From Actinomycetota bacterium (lineage in GTDB: Bacteria > Actinomycetota > Coriobacteriia > Anaerosomatales > JAUXNU01), in assembly GCA_030682655.1 (NCBI GenBank), contig JAUXNU010000092.1, positions 1-58,412 of the forward strand: a DNA stretch of 58,412 bases, in the 5' to 3' direction. Every line of letters begins with the position of its first letter. Position 1 is the first letter of the stretch. Below the pieces are notes generated by a model, which did no database searches, was not told where the DNA came from, and saw nothing but the letters and a program-made list of their open reading frames with translations. Shown here piece by piece: positions 9,461 to 18,605 of this stretch. Both the position numbers and the translations under genes were made by a program.

Positions 9461-9680
9461 TTGTCGCCCTTCCTGCATGCCGTCACAACCGTCTCCGCCA
9501 TGTACTCTAGCATCTCCTCGGCAATGCCCAGATACATGCCGAATCCAGAACGCATCGTTCATGGTCCGATCGGTGTTCGGCAGCTCGCCCACCGCGCGGT
9601 AGCCAGCAAGTACCCACACTTGGTGCTCGGGACCGGTGAGTCTCGCCCCCCGTCTTGACATCGTGTCGAAGCCGCGATAT
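9457..9680 (-). pseudogene. C-terminal remnant of an RfbH-like DegT aminotransferase
   Basis: One frame reads AGYRAVGELPNTDRTMNDAF, close to the conserved stretch near the end of RfbH-type CDP-4-keto-6-deoxyglucose 3-dehydrases. The neighbouring frame then continues with GMYLGIAEEMLEYMAETV and a stop overlapping the next ATG. The two pieces are joined by a frameshift near 9538. The bulk of the enzyme, including the PLP site, is gone. The left limit given is approximate. RfbH acts in 3,6-dideoxyhexose synthesis, so this is a sign of a lost sugar branch. Family naming is from memory of the motif. Confidence 0.6.
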
Positions 9681-9824
9681 GCATTGCCTGCCGCCTTGGC
9701 GTGCACGGCCAAACGTTGGCCTAGTGCAACCGTCCGCGTGGCTGGGCCACGTGGAGGAGCCGTCGGATACATGACGTCCCCTGCTGGCGCAATGGTTCTG
9801 ACAGCGTATCGAGGAGGCTCTCGC

Positions 9825-10703
9825 GTGGGCGCAGACTTGTCAGAAGCGCGGTGTCCTCTGGTCACAATAGGTATTCCCTCGTACAACAGTGCCCGCTTCA
9901 TCGAGCAAGCCGTGGATTCTGCGCTCGCCCAGACCTACCGCCAGCTCGAAGTGCTCGTCATCGACGATGTCTCGGAGGACGAGACCTGGTCGTCTCTCTT
10001 GGGGTTTAGCGACCCACGTCTGAGGATTCTGCGGAACGACGCCAATCTAGGCGCCGTTGGGAACTGGAACCGGGTGCTTGCGGAGGCACAAGGTGAGTTC
10101 ATCAAGGTGCTGCATGCGGACGATTTCATTGAACCCGAAGCGATAGAAGCCCTCGTTGTCTCTTCGGCTGAGGATTCCGCCATCGTGTTGGCCAGCTCGC
10201 GCCGGTGGATCGTCAACGAAGGCGGATGTCGCATGGGAACTCGTGGAGCCCGATGGCCAAGGGGTCGCATCGACGGGCGACAGGCAGTCCAAGACATGGC
10301 CCGCACGGGTCGGAATCTCATTGGTGAGCCGAGCGCAACGCTCATGCGCACGGAGGCGGCGCGCCGGGTGGGAGGCTTCGACTCGAAGGCAGGCTACTGC
10401 GTCGATCTGGACCTCTGGACGCGCATGTTGGTCCAGGGTGACCTCTACTTCTGCGACACCCCTTTGGCCTCGTATCGTGTCTCTCGTGGGCAGTGGAGTG
10501 TCGAGCTCGCCGCTCGACAGTCCGCGGATTTCAGGCATCTGCTCACTCGTCTGCAGGAGGAGCCGAAGTTCGATGTGAGCAAGTCCGATGCGCATCGCGG
10601 CGCTCGCGCGGCGGCGAGGCAGGCGATTCTCAGGCGCATCCTGTACGTGCTTCTGCCGAAGGGGACGCGGAAGCAATCCGCCGAAAGCCCCTCTCGCCCC
10701 TAG
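9825..10703 (+). CDS. Glycosyltransferase family 2
   Basis: About 292 residues. LVTIGIPSYNSARFIEQAVD opens a GT-A fold, with VLVIDDVSEDET and KVLHADDFIEPEA carrying the acidic nucleotide- and metal-binding residues, and a later YCVDLDLWTRML corresponding to the acceptor-side motif. The GTG at 9825 is chosen because GAGGAGG lies at 9811-9817; upstream codons are open but show no family resemblance and overlap the aminotransferase remnant on the other strand. It leads a short plus-strand run of four genes. Substrate unknown. Confidence 0.85.
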   Translation: MGADLSEARCPLVTIGIPSYNSARFIEQAVDSALAQTYRQLEVLVIDDVSEDETWSSLLGFSDPRLRILRNDANLGAVGNWNRVLAEAQGEFIKVLHADDFIEPEAIEALVVSSAEDSAIVLASSRRWIVNEGGCRMGTRGARWPRGRIDGRQAVQDMARTGRNLIGEPSATLMRTEAARRVGGFDSKAGYCVDLDLWTRMLVQGDLYFCDTPLASYRVSRGQWSVELAARQSADFRHLLTRLQEEPKFDVSKSDAHRGARAAARQAILRRILYVLLPKGTRKQSAESPSRP

Positions 10704-10842
10704 GCAGTGGTTGGAGATGAAGCACGCGCTGCGCGGCATCGTCTATCGTGACATCAGGATTGCGGACCTTCGCGCTGAGGATTCTTGGGGCGGAGACTCT
10801 GCTTCGTGAGCGGGATCGAGAGTTGCGGACCGAGGAGGCGGG

Positions 10843-11715
10843 TTGGACGGCGACAGCTTCATCTGCTTGAACTGCAACGGCAGTAGGTCGGTGCAGTTCT
10901 ATCACAACTGCGCTGACCTCTATCTCGGGAAGCCCGTTCGGGTCGACTACGTCCGATGCGAGCAGTGTGGTCTGGTTCAGCAGTCACCGGTGCCCGAAGA
11001 CGTGGCGTCCTTCTATGAGGCCTATCCTGTTCACGAGAGCAAGAGCTGGCTCTATGACCACGCTCGCAGGCTCGTGATGAGGCAGGTCTACTACGACGCC
11101 TCCGCGCTGTCTCCGGGCCACCTGCTCTTGGACTACGGGTGCGGAGACGGATCATACCTGGAATCGCTCAAGGGCAATGGGCTCGACCTGGTTGGTTTCG
11201 AGGTCGATCCTGCTCACGCCGAGCGTCTTTCGCAGCGTCTCGGTATTCCGGTCTACTGCGACGTCGGTGCTCTTGTCTCCGAATACCACAGTCGCGTCAA
11301 CGTGCTAGCGGCACACTTTGTCATCGAGCACGTGACCAATCTCGACACGGCTTTCGCTCACATCAGCGTCCTGCTCGCTCCCGGAGGAATCGCACGGATC
11401 GTGGTGCCCAACGTCTCGTCTTGGGAGTCGCGAATGTTTCGTACGAAATGGCATGGACTCGATCCACCACGCCACATTAGCTTTCCGGACGGCCGCGTTG
11501 TCGGCGCGATTGCCAGCCGTCACGGTATGAGATTGATCGAAGAGCGTGCGGTCGCGTTCCCAAATGGTGTTGCAGGGAGTCTCGCCACGGTTCTGGGCGG
11601 CCGCTTCCGATATCCGCTCTACTTGCTCTTTCTCCCGATCGACATTGTGATGTCGGCCGTCGCGCCTAGCGGGCAGATGGCCTATCGCCTTGTCAAAGAA
11701 GGACCTTCAAGATAG
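10843..11715 (+). CDS. Class I SAM methyltransferase with zinc ribbon
   Basis: 290 residues. The N-terminus has CLNC and CEQC about 32 residues apart, a likely zinc ribbon, then a methyltransferase core with LLLDYGCGDGSYLESLKG as motif I and LLAPGGIARIVVPN after it. This matches methyltransferases often found in O-antigen clusters that modify sugars or chain ends. The TTG at 10843 has GAGGAGG four bases upstream, a short spacing, but no better start is visible. The 139 bases before it hold only a 30-codon open frame that I do not call. Confidence 0.82.
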   Translation: MDGDSFICLNCNGSRSVQFYHNCADLYLGKPVRVDYVRCEQCGLVQQSPVPEDVASFYEAYPVHESKSWLYDHARRLVMRQVYYDASALSPGHLLLDYGCGDGSYLESLKGNGLDLVGFEVDPAHAERLSQRLGIPVYCDVGALVSEYHSRVNVLAAHFVIEHVTNLDTAFAHISVLLAPGGIARIVVPNVSSWESRMFRTKWHGLDPPRHISFPDGRVVGAIASRHGMRLIEERAVAFPNGVAGSLATVLGGRFRYPLYLLFLPIDIVMSAVAPSGQMAYRLVKEGPSR

Positions 11716-11891
11716 GCATACGCCGGGCTAGACGATCCCCTGAACCCTGCCCCGTACGTGGGATTCGCGAAGTCTGCGGGTGCGCGGTGCGAGAACGTCG
11801 AAGCGGTAACATCGGCGCTGCGCTTCGTGTGCTAGCATCGGAAACTGTGCCTACGGCGCCCCGTTTGGCTGGACACTGGGTGGCGCAAGGC

Positions 11892-11916
11892 TGCTCGCCA
11901 GCGAATGTGGCGAGCA
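11892..11916 (+). promoter_or_regulatory. Perfect 9-bp inverted repeat in a 5' leader
   Basis: TGCTCGCCA at 11892-11900 and its exact complement TGGCGAGCA at 11908-11916 flank a seven-base loop. The repeat ends 25 bases before the GTG of the next methyltransferase gene and just before its ribosome site. It could be an mRNA hairpin or an operator. No T-run follows, so it is not a standard terminator. Confidence 0.35.
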
Positions 11917-11941
11917 CATGGGATGCTGGAAGGAAGATCTC

Positions 11942-12676
11942 GTGGATCACTTCGATACAACACGCGAACTGTATCGCAGCGTCGTGAAGCCGATCGCGAC
12001 CTACACTCGACGCAGAAGGTTGGACATCGTGCTTGACTACGTGGTCGGCAAGGATGTTCTCGACTTGGGGTGTGTCGAGCACGAGGCCTCCGTTTCCGAC
12101 AAGTGTGACTGGTGGCTACACGGGCTCATCAGGGATCGAGCGAAGAGCGTCAAGGGAGTTGACTACGATGCCGAAGAGGTCGCGAAGCTGCGCGAGCGAG
12201 GCTATGACGTCTGCGTGGCCGACGCAGAGAACATGAACCTCGGAGACAGGTACGAGGTTGTCGTGGCCGGTGAGCTCTTTGAGCACCTGACGAACCACCG
12301 CTCGTTTCTTGAGTCCGTAGGAAGGCATCTCGTGCCCGAGGGTCTACTGGTGATGAGCGTTCCGAACGCGAATTCCTTGAACTACCTGCTGCAAAATCTG
12401 GTGTACGGACATGAGGTAGATGCCTGGGATCATGCTGTGTTCTTCACCCCGGTGACTATGTCCGTGATGTTGATGAAGTGTGGATTCGTTCCCGTGCGGA
12501 TCGTCCTGTACCAACCGAGCGAGGTCTTCCACCACACGAGTCCCGCTCACCGAGTTCTGGCCTACGTGTCCAACAGGATTCAGCAGCTCGCGTGTCTGCT
12601 CTGGCCATCATTGGCGAGAGGCATGGTGGTTGTGGCCAGACCCTCGGATGCCGAGACTGCACACCGTCTGCCGTAG
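11942..12676 (+). CDS. Class I SAM-dependent methyltransferase
   Basis: About 244 residues. DVLDLGCVEHEAS is an altered motif I (Cys and Val where Gly is usual), followed by VKGVDYDAEEVAKL and AGELFEHLTNHRSFL, typical post-I positions of type 11/12 methyltransferases. The substrate is unknown; context suggests glycan or lipid carrier. The GTG at 11942 is preferred because AGGAAG lies seven bases upstream; an ATG eight codons earlier lacks a ribosome site. Confidence 0.75.
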   Translation: MDHFDTTRELYRSVVKPIATYTRRRRLDIVLDYVVGKDVLDLGCVEHEASVSDKCDWWLHGLIRDRAKSVKGVDYDAEEVAKLRERGYDVCVADAENMNLGDRYEVVVAGELFEHLTNHRSFLESVGRHLVPEGLLVMSVPNANSLNYLLQNLVYGHEVDAWDHAVFFTPVTMSVMLMKCGFVPVRIVLYQPSEVFHHTSPAHRVLAYVSNRIQQLACLLWPSLARGMVVVARPSDAETAHRLP

Positions 12677-12953
12677 GTCGTTCCCTTCATCCCGCGTGGC
12701 ACGGCGGAGCACTGAGCCCGAGGCTCCGGCGGGCTGCCCTTCGTGGTGCCAACCTGACTCTCGCCCGAATCTCGTCCGGGTTCGTTTTCGGGGGATTGGC
12801 CAGTGCGCCACGGTTCGCTTCCGCCCGACCACATCCAAGTTCGCTGCTCGCGCTGACTTGCGCACTGCCCGAAGCGCGGCGGTGGCTCTCCGTGAGGTCA
12901 GAGACATCGGACTTGGTCACCACTTGCGCCTAGGAGCTCACGCGTGCGATATC
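12677..12953 (+). other. Intergenic gap without a recognised gene
   Basis: A 277-base gap between two plus-strand genes. Open frames cross it but none shows a family motif or ribosome site. An AGGAG at 12932-12936 is too far from the ATG at 12954 to serve it well. Confidence 0.5.
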
Positions 12954-14798
12954 ATGAGCAACCGGCGGATGGACCAGGCTGTGGGAGACAATGTGACCGA
13001 TCAAGTAGTGGGCGAGGCGACCACGGTCGACAGCCTCTGGAGCCGGGAGTCCATTCAACACGTCTCTGTCCTCATCATCGCTCTTGCGGCCGTCGTTCTC
13101 ACGCTCGGGCTTGCGAACGTCGACTGGAACGTCCCCTTCGCCTATCGTGGCGATGCTCTTGCCACGCTGGCCGACGTGAAGGGTGTAATGGAGAACGGTA
13201 CGGTATACACGAACCCCTCTCTCGCAGCCCCCGACGGTGCCCAGGTCGCCGATTTCCCGAACTTCGATGGACTCAACTGGCTTCTGATCAGGGCAATTGG
13301 CGCAGCCACAAAGGACCCCGCCCGCACCATGAACGTGTTCTATGTGCTCGGCTTCCCTCTGGCGGCGCTCGCCGCGTCCTTCCTGTTTCGCCAAGCCGGC
13401 GTCTGGCCTCCCGCATCCGTGGTAGGCAGCGTTCTGTTCGCGCTGCTGCCCTACCACCTTATTCGCAGCGAGGGACATCTGATGCTTGCATCGTACTTCG
13501 CTGTGCCCCTTGGACTCGTCCTGTGCCTGTGGGTCACACAGGAAGAGCCCCCCTTCTTCGGTCGAGAGAACCCGTTTGGATCCGGTGCGCTCACCGCCCT
13601 GAGACGACTCCTTCCCTCTGCACTACTGTGCCTCGCTATCGGCTCTGCAGGTCTCTACTACGCGTTCTTCACATGCATTCTCGTCGTAGGGTCCGGCGTC
13701 CTGTCCATAGTCCGACGCCGGAACTTCAAGGGGATGGCAGCTGCTCTCGTGATGGTTGCCGCAATCGGACTGATCATCTTCGTGCAGGCCATACCGACGC
13801 TCAGCTTCCAGCGCGAACATGGTCCTAACCCGACAAGCGCACGCAGGGAGGCCTACGAGGCGGACATCTACGGGCTGCGAATCACCCAGCTTGTGCTGCC
13901 GCAGTCATCACACCGCGCTCGGATAGCGGCCGAAAGCCGTGAGACGTACAACCGAACAATCGCAAGCGTGGAGCCCAACGCCATCAACGAGAATGATTCC
14001 GCGTCTCTCGGCCTCTTCGCCGCGACAGGATTCATCTTCCTGCTGCTCTGGCTCGCCTTCAGACCGCGACTTCGCCGTTCACATCCTTCTGTCTTCACGC
14101 TTGACCAGCTCGCAACCCTGAATCTCACGGCGCTTCTGTTCGGCACGGTAGGCGGCTTGGGGGGCCTGTTTGCCTTTCTCGTGTCTCCACAGATTCGAGC
14201 CTACAACAGGATCTCGATCTTCCTCGGATGCATAGCGCTTCTGGCATGGGGCGTGGCAGCAACGATACTGAGGAGTAGCATTCGTAAACGCCGCTCTGTT
14301 CAGGTCCTTGCGGCTGTCTGTGTGGTCGTATTGACCCTGGGTCTCTGGGATCAGACCTCTCCTGCATACGTGCCGCCATATCAATCGCTCAAGACCAGCT
14401 ACGAAGCGGACGAGGCGTTCGTGCAGAGTGTTGGGCAGCGACTGGACGCCGACGCAATGGTGTTCCAACTGCCCTACGTGCCCTACCCTGAGTACCCCCC
14501 CGTCGAGCGGATGCTCGACTACGACCACCTCATGCCGTACATCCACTCGACCGATCTCCGCTGGAGCTATGGCGCCGTGAAGGGCCGGCCAACAGACCGG
14601 TGGCAGCGCAATGTGGCCGCATTGCCCGCCGTCGATATGCTGAAACAACTGCACCTGCATGGTTTCGCCGCGATTTGGATCGACACGTACGGGTATCCTG
14701 ATGAGGGCGCCCAGGTGGTCAACGCCATCTCTGGTTCGCTCCAAGGAGAGCGTCTCGAGAGCCCGAACGGGCGGTACGTGGTTCTTCTCATGGAGTAG
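12954..14798 (+). CDS. Multi-pass membrane protein, GT-C-like
   Basis: About 614 residues with some twelve hydrophobic segments and a soluble C-terminal domain of about 150 residues. Long open sequence continues upstream, but the ATG at 12954 sits where coherent protein sequence begins. The loop after the first segment is rich in acidic residues, as in GT-C enzymes, and ALLPYHLIRSEGHLML recurs in similar form in the convergent gene at 14824-16560 (APYHTVHALGHLALMG), so the two look like distant relatives. A role as polyprenyl-sugar glycosyltransferase is inferred from topology and context only. Confidence 0.7.
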   Translation: MSNRRMDQAVGDNVTDQVVGEATTVDSLWSRESIQHVSVLIIALAAVVLTLGLANVDWNVPFAYRGDALATLADVKGVMENGTVYTNPSLAAPDGAQVADFPNFDGLNWLLIRAIGAATKDPARTMNVFYVLGFPLAALAASFLFRQAGVWPPASVVGSVLFALLPYHLIRSEGHLMLASYFAVPLGLVLCLWVTQEEPPFFGRENPFGSGALTALRRLLPSALLCLAIGSAGLYYAFFTCILVVGSGVLSIVRRRNFKGMAAALVMVAAIGLIIFVQAIPTLSFQREHGPNPTSARREAYEADIYGLRITQLVLPQSSHRARIAAESRETYNRTIASVEPNAINENDSASLGLFAATGFIFLLLWLAFRPRLRRSHPSVFTLDQLATLNLTALLFGTVGGLGGLFAFLVSPQIRAYNRISIFLGCIALLAWGVAATILRSSIRKRRSVQVLAAVCVVVLTLGLWDQTSPAYVPPYQSLKTSYEADEAFVQSVGQRLDADAMVFQLPYVPYPEYPPVERMLDYDHLMPYIHSTDLRWSYGAVKGRPTDRWQRNVAALPAVDMLKQLHLHGFAAIWIDTYGYPDEGAQVVNAISGSLQGERLESPNGRYVVLLME

Positions 14799-14801
14799 GG
14801 T

Positions 14802-14816
14802 CGGAATCAGATTCCG
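14802..14816. terminator. Short hairpin between convergent stops
   Basis: CGGAAT and ATTCCG are exact complements around a three-base loop, placed between the stop codons of two convergent genes (14798 and 14824). There is no T-run, so terminator function is only suggested by position. Confidence 0.25.
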
Positions 14817-14823
14817 TGTCGAG

Positions 14824-16560
14824 TCACTGGATCGAGTACGCGGCAAGACCATCGAAATCCCGAGCCCGACGCAAGTTGATCGCGCTGTCGAGCGCGGAAC
14901 GTTGTCCGTCGCTCAGACTCGTGCGTCGAACCACCACCCACTGCACCCCCATCGCTCGCAATTCCTCGATCGCCACGGCGTCGGGGAACCCACTCAGCCG
15001 CTTGCGGCTCTCCTTGAACGGCTCGGGCAGGTAGGTCGTATCGCCGAATGCAATGGGCTTCCCCGTGAAGATCGTCCTGTACATCTGCTCGTCCCCGACG
15101 GTGTTCTCATAGGGTAGCCACATGACAGCCCCATCTCCCGGCTGCGCCGCGAGCCACTCATCGAGTTCGGTCGGCCGCGCGTCCATCGTAACTGACATCG
15201 GCGCGAACTCGACCGCGAGTGCGAGCAGCACCACCACAGTCGCGACCCACGCGCCGACCCTGCGGTCTCGCAGCCATGCTGCGAAGCGATCGAACCCGAA
15301 CCCCGCCAGCACCGCAACCGCCATCAGCACGACGGCACCGAACCTCGCGTACGCGCGCATCCCGGCGACCAACGGCAGGCGGCTGATCGCAAGCGCAGGC
15401 ATAGGCACGCCCAAGTTCAAGTAGTTCGCCACATCGCGACCTGCCACGCGAAGCGACTCGAGCTTCCACGGCGCAGAAACCAAAGAATCGCCGCCAAGGT
15501 ACAGGTACGGACCCAGCGACAGCACGAACGCAACCAGCGCCATCCACGCGAGCGACCAAACGACTGGCGAGCGTCGCTTCCTCCACCACGCACCCGCCGC
15601 AGCAAGCGCCATCGTCGTCCAGCCAAGGAACAGCGAGTCCTCGGCGGGACTGCGCGTGCCCCAAAGACGCGCGAACCAGCGACCCCACCACACCTGGAAG
15701 TACGACGGCAGCAGGTACGCCACCGGCGACGTGCCCCACTGGTTCTCCACGCGCCAACTCCGAGAGCCCTCGGAGTTCGTGAGCTTCACGATCACGTAGA
15801 CAGGCGCCACCAGCGCAGCACCCACCGCGGCCGCAAGCGCGAATGCGCCCCAGGGCCGACGCGTCTCGCCCGTGAACCTCGGCGCCATTCTCGCGAACGC
15901 GTACGTCGCGAGCGCGATGCCGAAGATGATCAGGTAGTACCAGCTCGACCAGCCGGCGAGGCCAACGCACGCACCCAGCCCGACAGCCCATCGGAGCTGA
16001 AGTCGGCGGTCCCCCGCATGCTCCGCCATACGCTCGATGCAGATGAGACCGACCGGGAGCACCCACATGCCCATGAGCGCCAGGTGCCCGAGCGCGTGCA
16101 CGGTGTGGTACGGGGCGAACGAGTACACGGCACCTGCGATCACGGCACCCGCACGCGTCACGCCCACCACGCGCGCATACGCATACGCCGCTAGTCCCGC
16201 GGTCACGAAGCTCAGCAGCATCGTCAGGTTGTACCCGCCGATGGGACCGAACACGCAGCTCAGAAGCACCGCGGGCAGCATGTTGAGCGGCGAGAGCTCC
16301 GCTGCCGAAAGGGCGTGGCCCGTCGGGAAGAAGACACTGCGCGAGTACCACAGCGTGTCCCCCCACTCGCGGAACCCGCCCGAAAACCACCAGATGCGCC
16401 AAGCGCGGTTGAAGCCGTCGCTGCCACCGTGCAGAAGCCCGTTGATATCGCGCAGTTGCGGCAAGAACAGAGCGATCGCGAGCGCCGCGAACAGCAGTGC
16501 CGGTAGGACGAACTCGCGCGCCCGGAGACGCTGTGTCGCACGCTCCGAGTCGGTGGACAT
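14824..16560 (-). CDS. Multi-pass membrane protein, GT-C-like
   Basis: About 578 residues with around eleven hydrophobic segments followed by a soluble tail. It shares the topology and the PYH-x(5)-GHL motif of the plus-strand gene that converges on it. The start ATG at 16560 has GGAG six bases upstream and lies three bases after the galU stop, so it is probably cotranslated with galU. UDP-glucose from GalU would feed the pathway it belongs to, but no catalytic motif allows a firm substrate call. Function by topology and context only. Confidence 0.7.
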   Translation of the reverse strand: MSTDSERATQRLRAREFVLPALLFAALAIALFLPQLRDINGLLHGGSDGFNRAWRIWWFSGGFREWGDTLWYSRSVFFPTGHALSAAELSPLNMLPAVLLSCVFGPIGGYNLTMLLSFVTAGLAAYAYARVVGVTRAGAVIAGAVYSFAPYHTVHALGHLALMGMWVLPVGLICIERMAEHAGDRRLQLRWAVGLGACVGLAGWSSWYYLIIFGIALATYAFARMAPRFTGETRRPWGAFALAAAVGAALVAPVYVIVKLTNSEGSRSWRVENQWGTSPVAYLLPSYFQVWWGRWFARLWGTRSPAEDSLFLGWTTMALAAAGAWWRKRRSPVVWSLAWMALVAFVLSLGPYLYLGGDSLVSAPWKLESLRVAGRDVANYLNLGVPMPALAISRLPLVAGMRAYARFGAVVLMAVAVLAGFGFDRFAAWLRDRRVGAWVATVVVLLALAVEFAPMSVTMDARPTELDEWLAAQPGDGAVMWLPYENTVGDEQMYRTIFTGKPIAFGDTTYLPEPFKESRKRLSGFPDAVAIEELRAMGVQWVVVRRTSLSDGQRSALDSAINLRRARDFDGLAAYSIQ

Positions 16561-16563
16561 CAC

Positions 16564-17415
16564 CTACTCCGTCAGCGCCTTCAGCCGCTCGCGCAGCGCG
16601 GGGCCCATGTCCTCCCTCTCGAGCGCAAGAGCGATGTTGGCCTCCAGCCACGAGAGGATATTCCCGGTGTCGAAGCCCTCGCAGTCCATCGTGACGGCGT
16701 AGATGTCCTCCTTGGCGAGCAGTTGCTTGAGGGCGTCGGTGAGCTGGATCTCGTCGCCACGCCCGGCCTCGACCTTGGGAAGCAGCTCCATGATGCGCGG
16801 CGTGAGCAGATACCTGCCAAAGATGGCGAGGTTCGACGGCGCCTCGTTCACCGGCGGTTTCTCGACAAGCGTGGTGAGCTTGTAGATGCCGGGCTCGACC
16901 TCGATACCGCCGATGACGCCGTAGCGAGACACATATCGCTGCTCGACCGCGGTCACGGCGAGCACTGACGTGCCGTACTTCTCGTGGACGGCCTTGAGAC
17001 GCGGCAGACAGTCGTGCGAGGGCACGAGAACGTCTCCGAGCATGACGAAGAAGGGTTCGCCGGCCGTGAAGGGGGCGCCGCAGAGTACAGCGTGCCCAAG
17101 CCCCTTCGGACGCTTCTGGCGCACGTAGAAGACCTCGGCGAGGTCGGTGATGTTGCGTATCTCGCGCAGCTTCTGCACGTTGCCCGAGCGCTCGAGCAGC
17201 TCCTCGAGTTCGAGCGAACGGTCGAAATGGTCCTCGATCGCGCGCTTGCCACGACCGGTGATGATGAGTATCTCGTCGGCACCGGCATCCACGGCCTCTT
17301 CGACCACGTACTGGATGACCGGCTTGTCGACGACGGGAAGCATCTCCTTGGGTTGGGACTTGGTTACCGGCAGAAACCTCGTGCCGAGACCGGCTGCCGG
17401 GATGATCGCCTTCAT
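16564..17415 (-). CDS. galU: UTP--glucose-1-phosphate uridylyltransferase
   Basis: 283 residues, normal for GalU. It makes UDP-glucose from UTP and glucose-1-phosphate, the donor for many glycans. The N-terminus AAGLGTRFLPVTKSQPKEML is the nucleotide-binding signature of bacterial UDP-glucose pyrophosphorylases. VDKPVIQYVVEEA, and near the end DCEGFDTGN, also match. AGGAGG stands ten bases before the ATG. The 79-base gap to wecB holds a possible TATGCT -10 box. Downstream it is joined almost directly to a membrane gene. Confidence 0.96.
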   Translation of the reverse strand: MKAIIPAAGLGTRFLPVTKSQPKEMLPVVDKPVIQYVVEEAVDAGADEILIITGRGKRAIEDHFDRSLELEELLERSGNVQKLREIRNITDLAEVFYVRQKRPKGLGHAVLCGAPFTAGEPFFVMLGDVLVPSHDCLPRLKAVHEKYGTSVLAVTAVEQRYVSRYGVIGGIEVEPGIYKLTTLVEKPPVNEAPSNLAIFGRYLLTPRIMELLPKVEAGRGDEIQLTDALKQLLAKEDIYAVTMDCEGFDTGNILSWLEANIALALEREDMGPALRERLKALTE

Positions 17416-17494
17416 CGGTGAAGCGCCTCCTGTCTTGGTGACTCACATGGAACGCGTGCGCGAACCATCGGATAGCATACAGCAGACACGGGGA

Positions 17495-18580
17495 TCAGTA
17501 GCCGCTTAAAGGTAGGATTCCGTTGCCGAGCGCCGCCACGATCCTCTGCGAGACTCCTTCATCCCAACGATCCGGGCAACGCCAGTCCCTCGACGACTGC
17601 AGTGCGTCCTCAAGCCCGCCAAGAATCGAGTCTCGCTCCGCGGACACAAGGCGGTTGGCGCCGACCTCCACAGTGACGGGCCGCTCGGTGTTTCGGCGAA
17701 CCGTGACGCACGGCGTTCCAAGCATGCACGACTCCTCCTGTATGCCACCGGAGTCCGTGACGATCGCCGCGGCATCGCGCTGTAGCGCAAGCATCTCGAG
17801 ATACCCCACAGGATCCACCAGACGGATGTTGTCGCCGCCATCAGCGGTAGCAGCAGCGAGAAGCGGCCTCGTACGGGGATGGACCGGGAACAGCACCGGA
17901 AGCTGAGCGTCGGCGAAGGCCGCCGCCACATGTCCGAGCCGCTCCGCGTAGTCGGTGTTCTCGGGCCGGTGCACGGTCGCGAGGACATAGCCGCCCGGGT
18001 CGAGCCCATGCTCGCGACACACCTCGCGCCCCTCGACGAGGCGGATATTCCTGAGCACCGACTCGGCCATGATGTTGCCGACGAACCGGATGCGCTCCTT
18101 GGCCACGCCCTCGTTGTCGAGGTTGATACCTGCTTCGAACGTCGGCGTGAGATGCATCGCAGAAAGCTGGTCGGCCACGAGGCGATTGACCTCCTCGGGC
18201 ATCGACATGTCGAGAGAGCGCAGGCCCGCCTCGAGATGGACGATCGGGATTCGGAGCTTGGAAGCGGCCAGGGCACCCGCGAGCGTCGAGTTCACGTCGC
18301 CGACCACCATGACGGCATCCGGCTCCTCGGCGATGAAGAGCTCCTCGAGCCGCATCATCGCGACACCGGTCTGCACTGCATGCGTGCCGGAACCGACGTT
18401 GAGGTACCAGCGCGGCTCGGGGATGTCGAGATCGCGGAAGAAGATGTCGGACATGACCTCGTCGTAGTGCTGGCCGGTGTGCGCGAGCGCAGCGTCGTAC
18501 CCGGCCTCAAGCAGGGCCGGCATGAGAGGGCCGACCTTGATGAAGTTCGGTCGGGCGCCGACAACGATGATCAGTCGCAT
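17495..18580 (-). CDS. wecB: UDP-N-acetylglucosamine 2-epimerase, non-hydrolysing
   Basis: About 361 residues. It interconverts UDP-GlcNAc and UDP-ManNAc, the first step toward ManNAc-containing surface glycans. Signatures are VVGARPNFIKVGPLMPAL at the N-terminus, VHLEAGLRS, FPVHPRTRP and VTDSGGIQEES in the C-terminal nucleotide-binding half. The start at 18580 has GGGGGAGGA six bases upstream. It lies 25 bases after hemL on the same strand, so a heme gene and a glycan gene are probably cotranscribed. Confidence 0.95.
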   Translation of the reverse strand: MRLIIVVGARPNFIKVGPLMPALLEAGYDAALAHTGQHYDEVMSDIFFRDLDIPEPRWYLNVGSGTHAVQTGVAMMRLEELFIAEEPDAVMVVGDVNSTLAGALAASKLRIPIVHLEAGLRSLDMSMPEEVNRLVADQLSAMHLTPTFEAGINLDNEGVAKERIRFVGNIMAESVLRNIRLVEGREVCREHGLDPGGYVLATVHRPENTDYAERLGHVAAAFADAQLPVLFPVHPRTRPLLAAATADGGDNIRLVDPVGYLEMLALQRDAAAIVTDSGGIQEESCMLGTPCVTVRRNTERPVTVEVGANRLVSAERDSILGGLEDALQSSRDWRCPDRWDEGVSQRIVAALGNGILPLSGY

Positions 18581-18605
18581 GCGAGTCCTCCCCCGATGCC
18601 GGTCG

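Noticed and set aside
10717-10809. 30-codon open frame before a methyltransferase gene
   Set aside because: GGAG directly abuts the ATG with no spacing, and nothing in the peptide supports a gene.
15158-17446. 762-codon minus-strand open frame
   Set aside because: It overlaps galU and the membrane gene in a second frame of the same strand, is extremely Arg/Gly/Ala-rich and has no domain.
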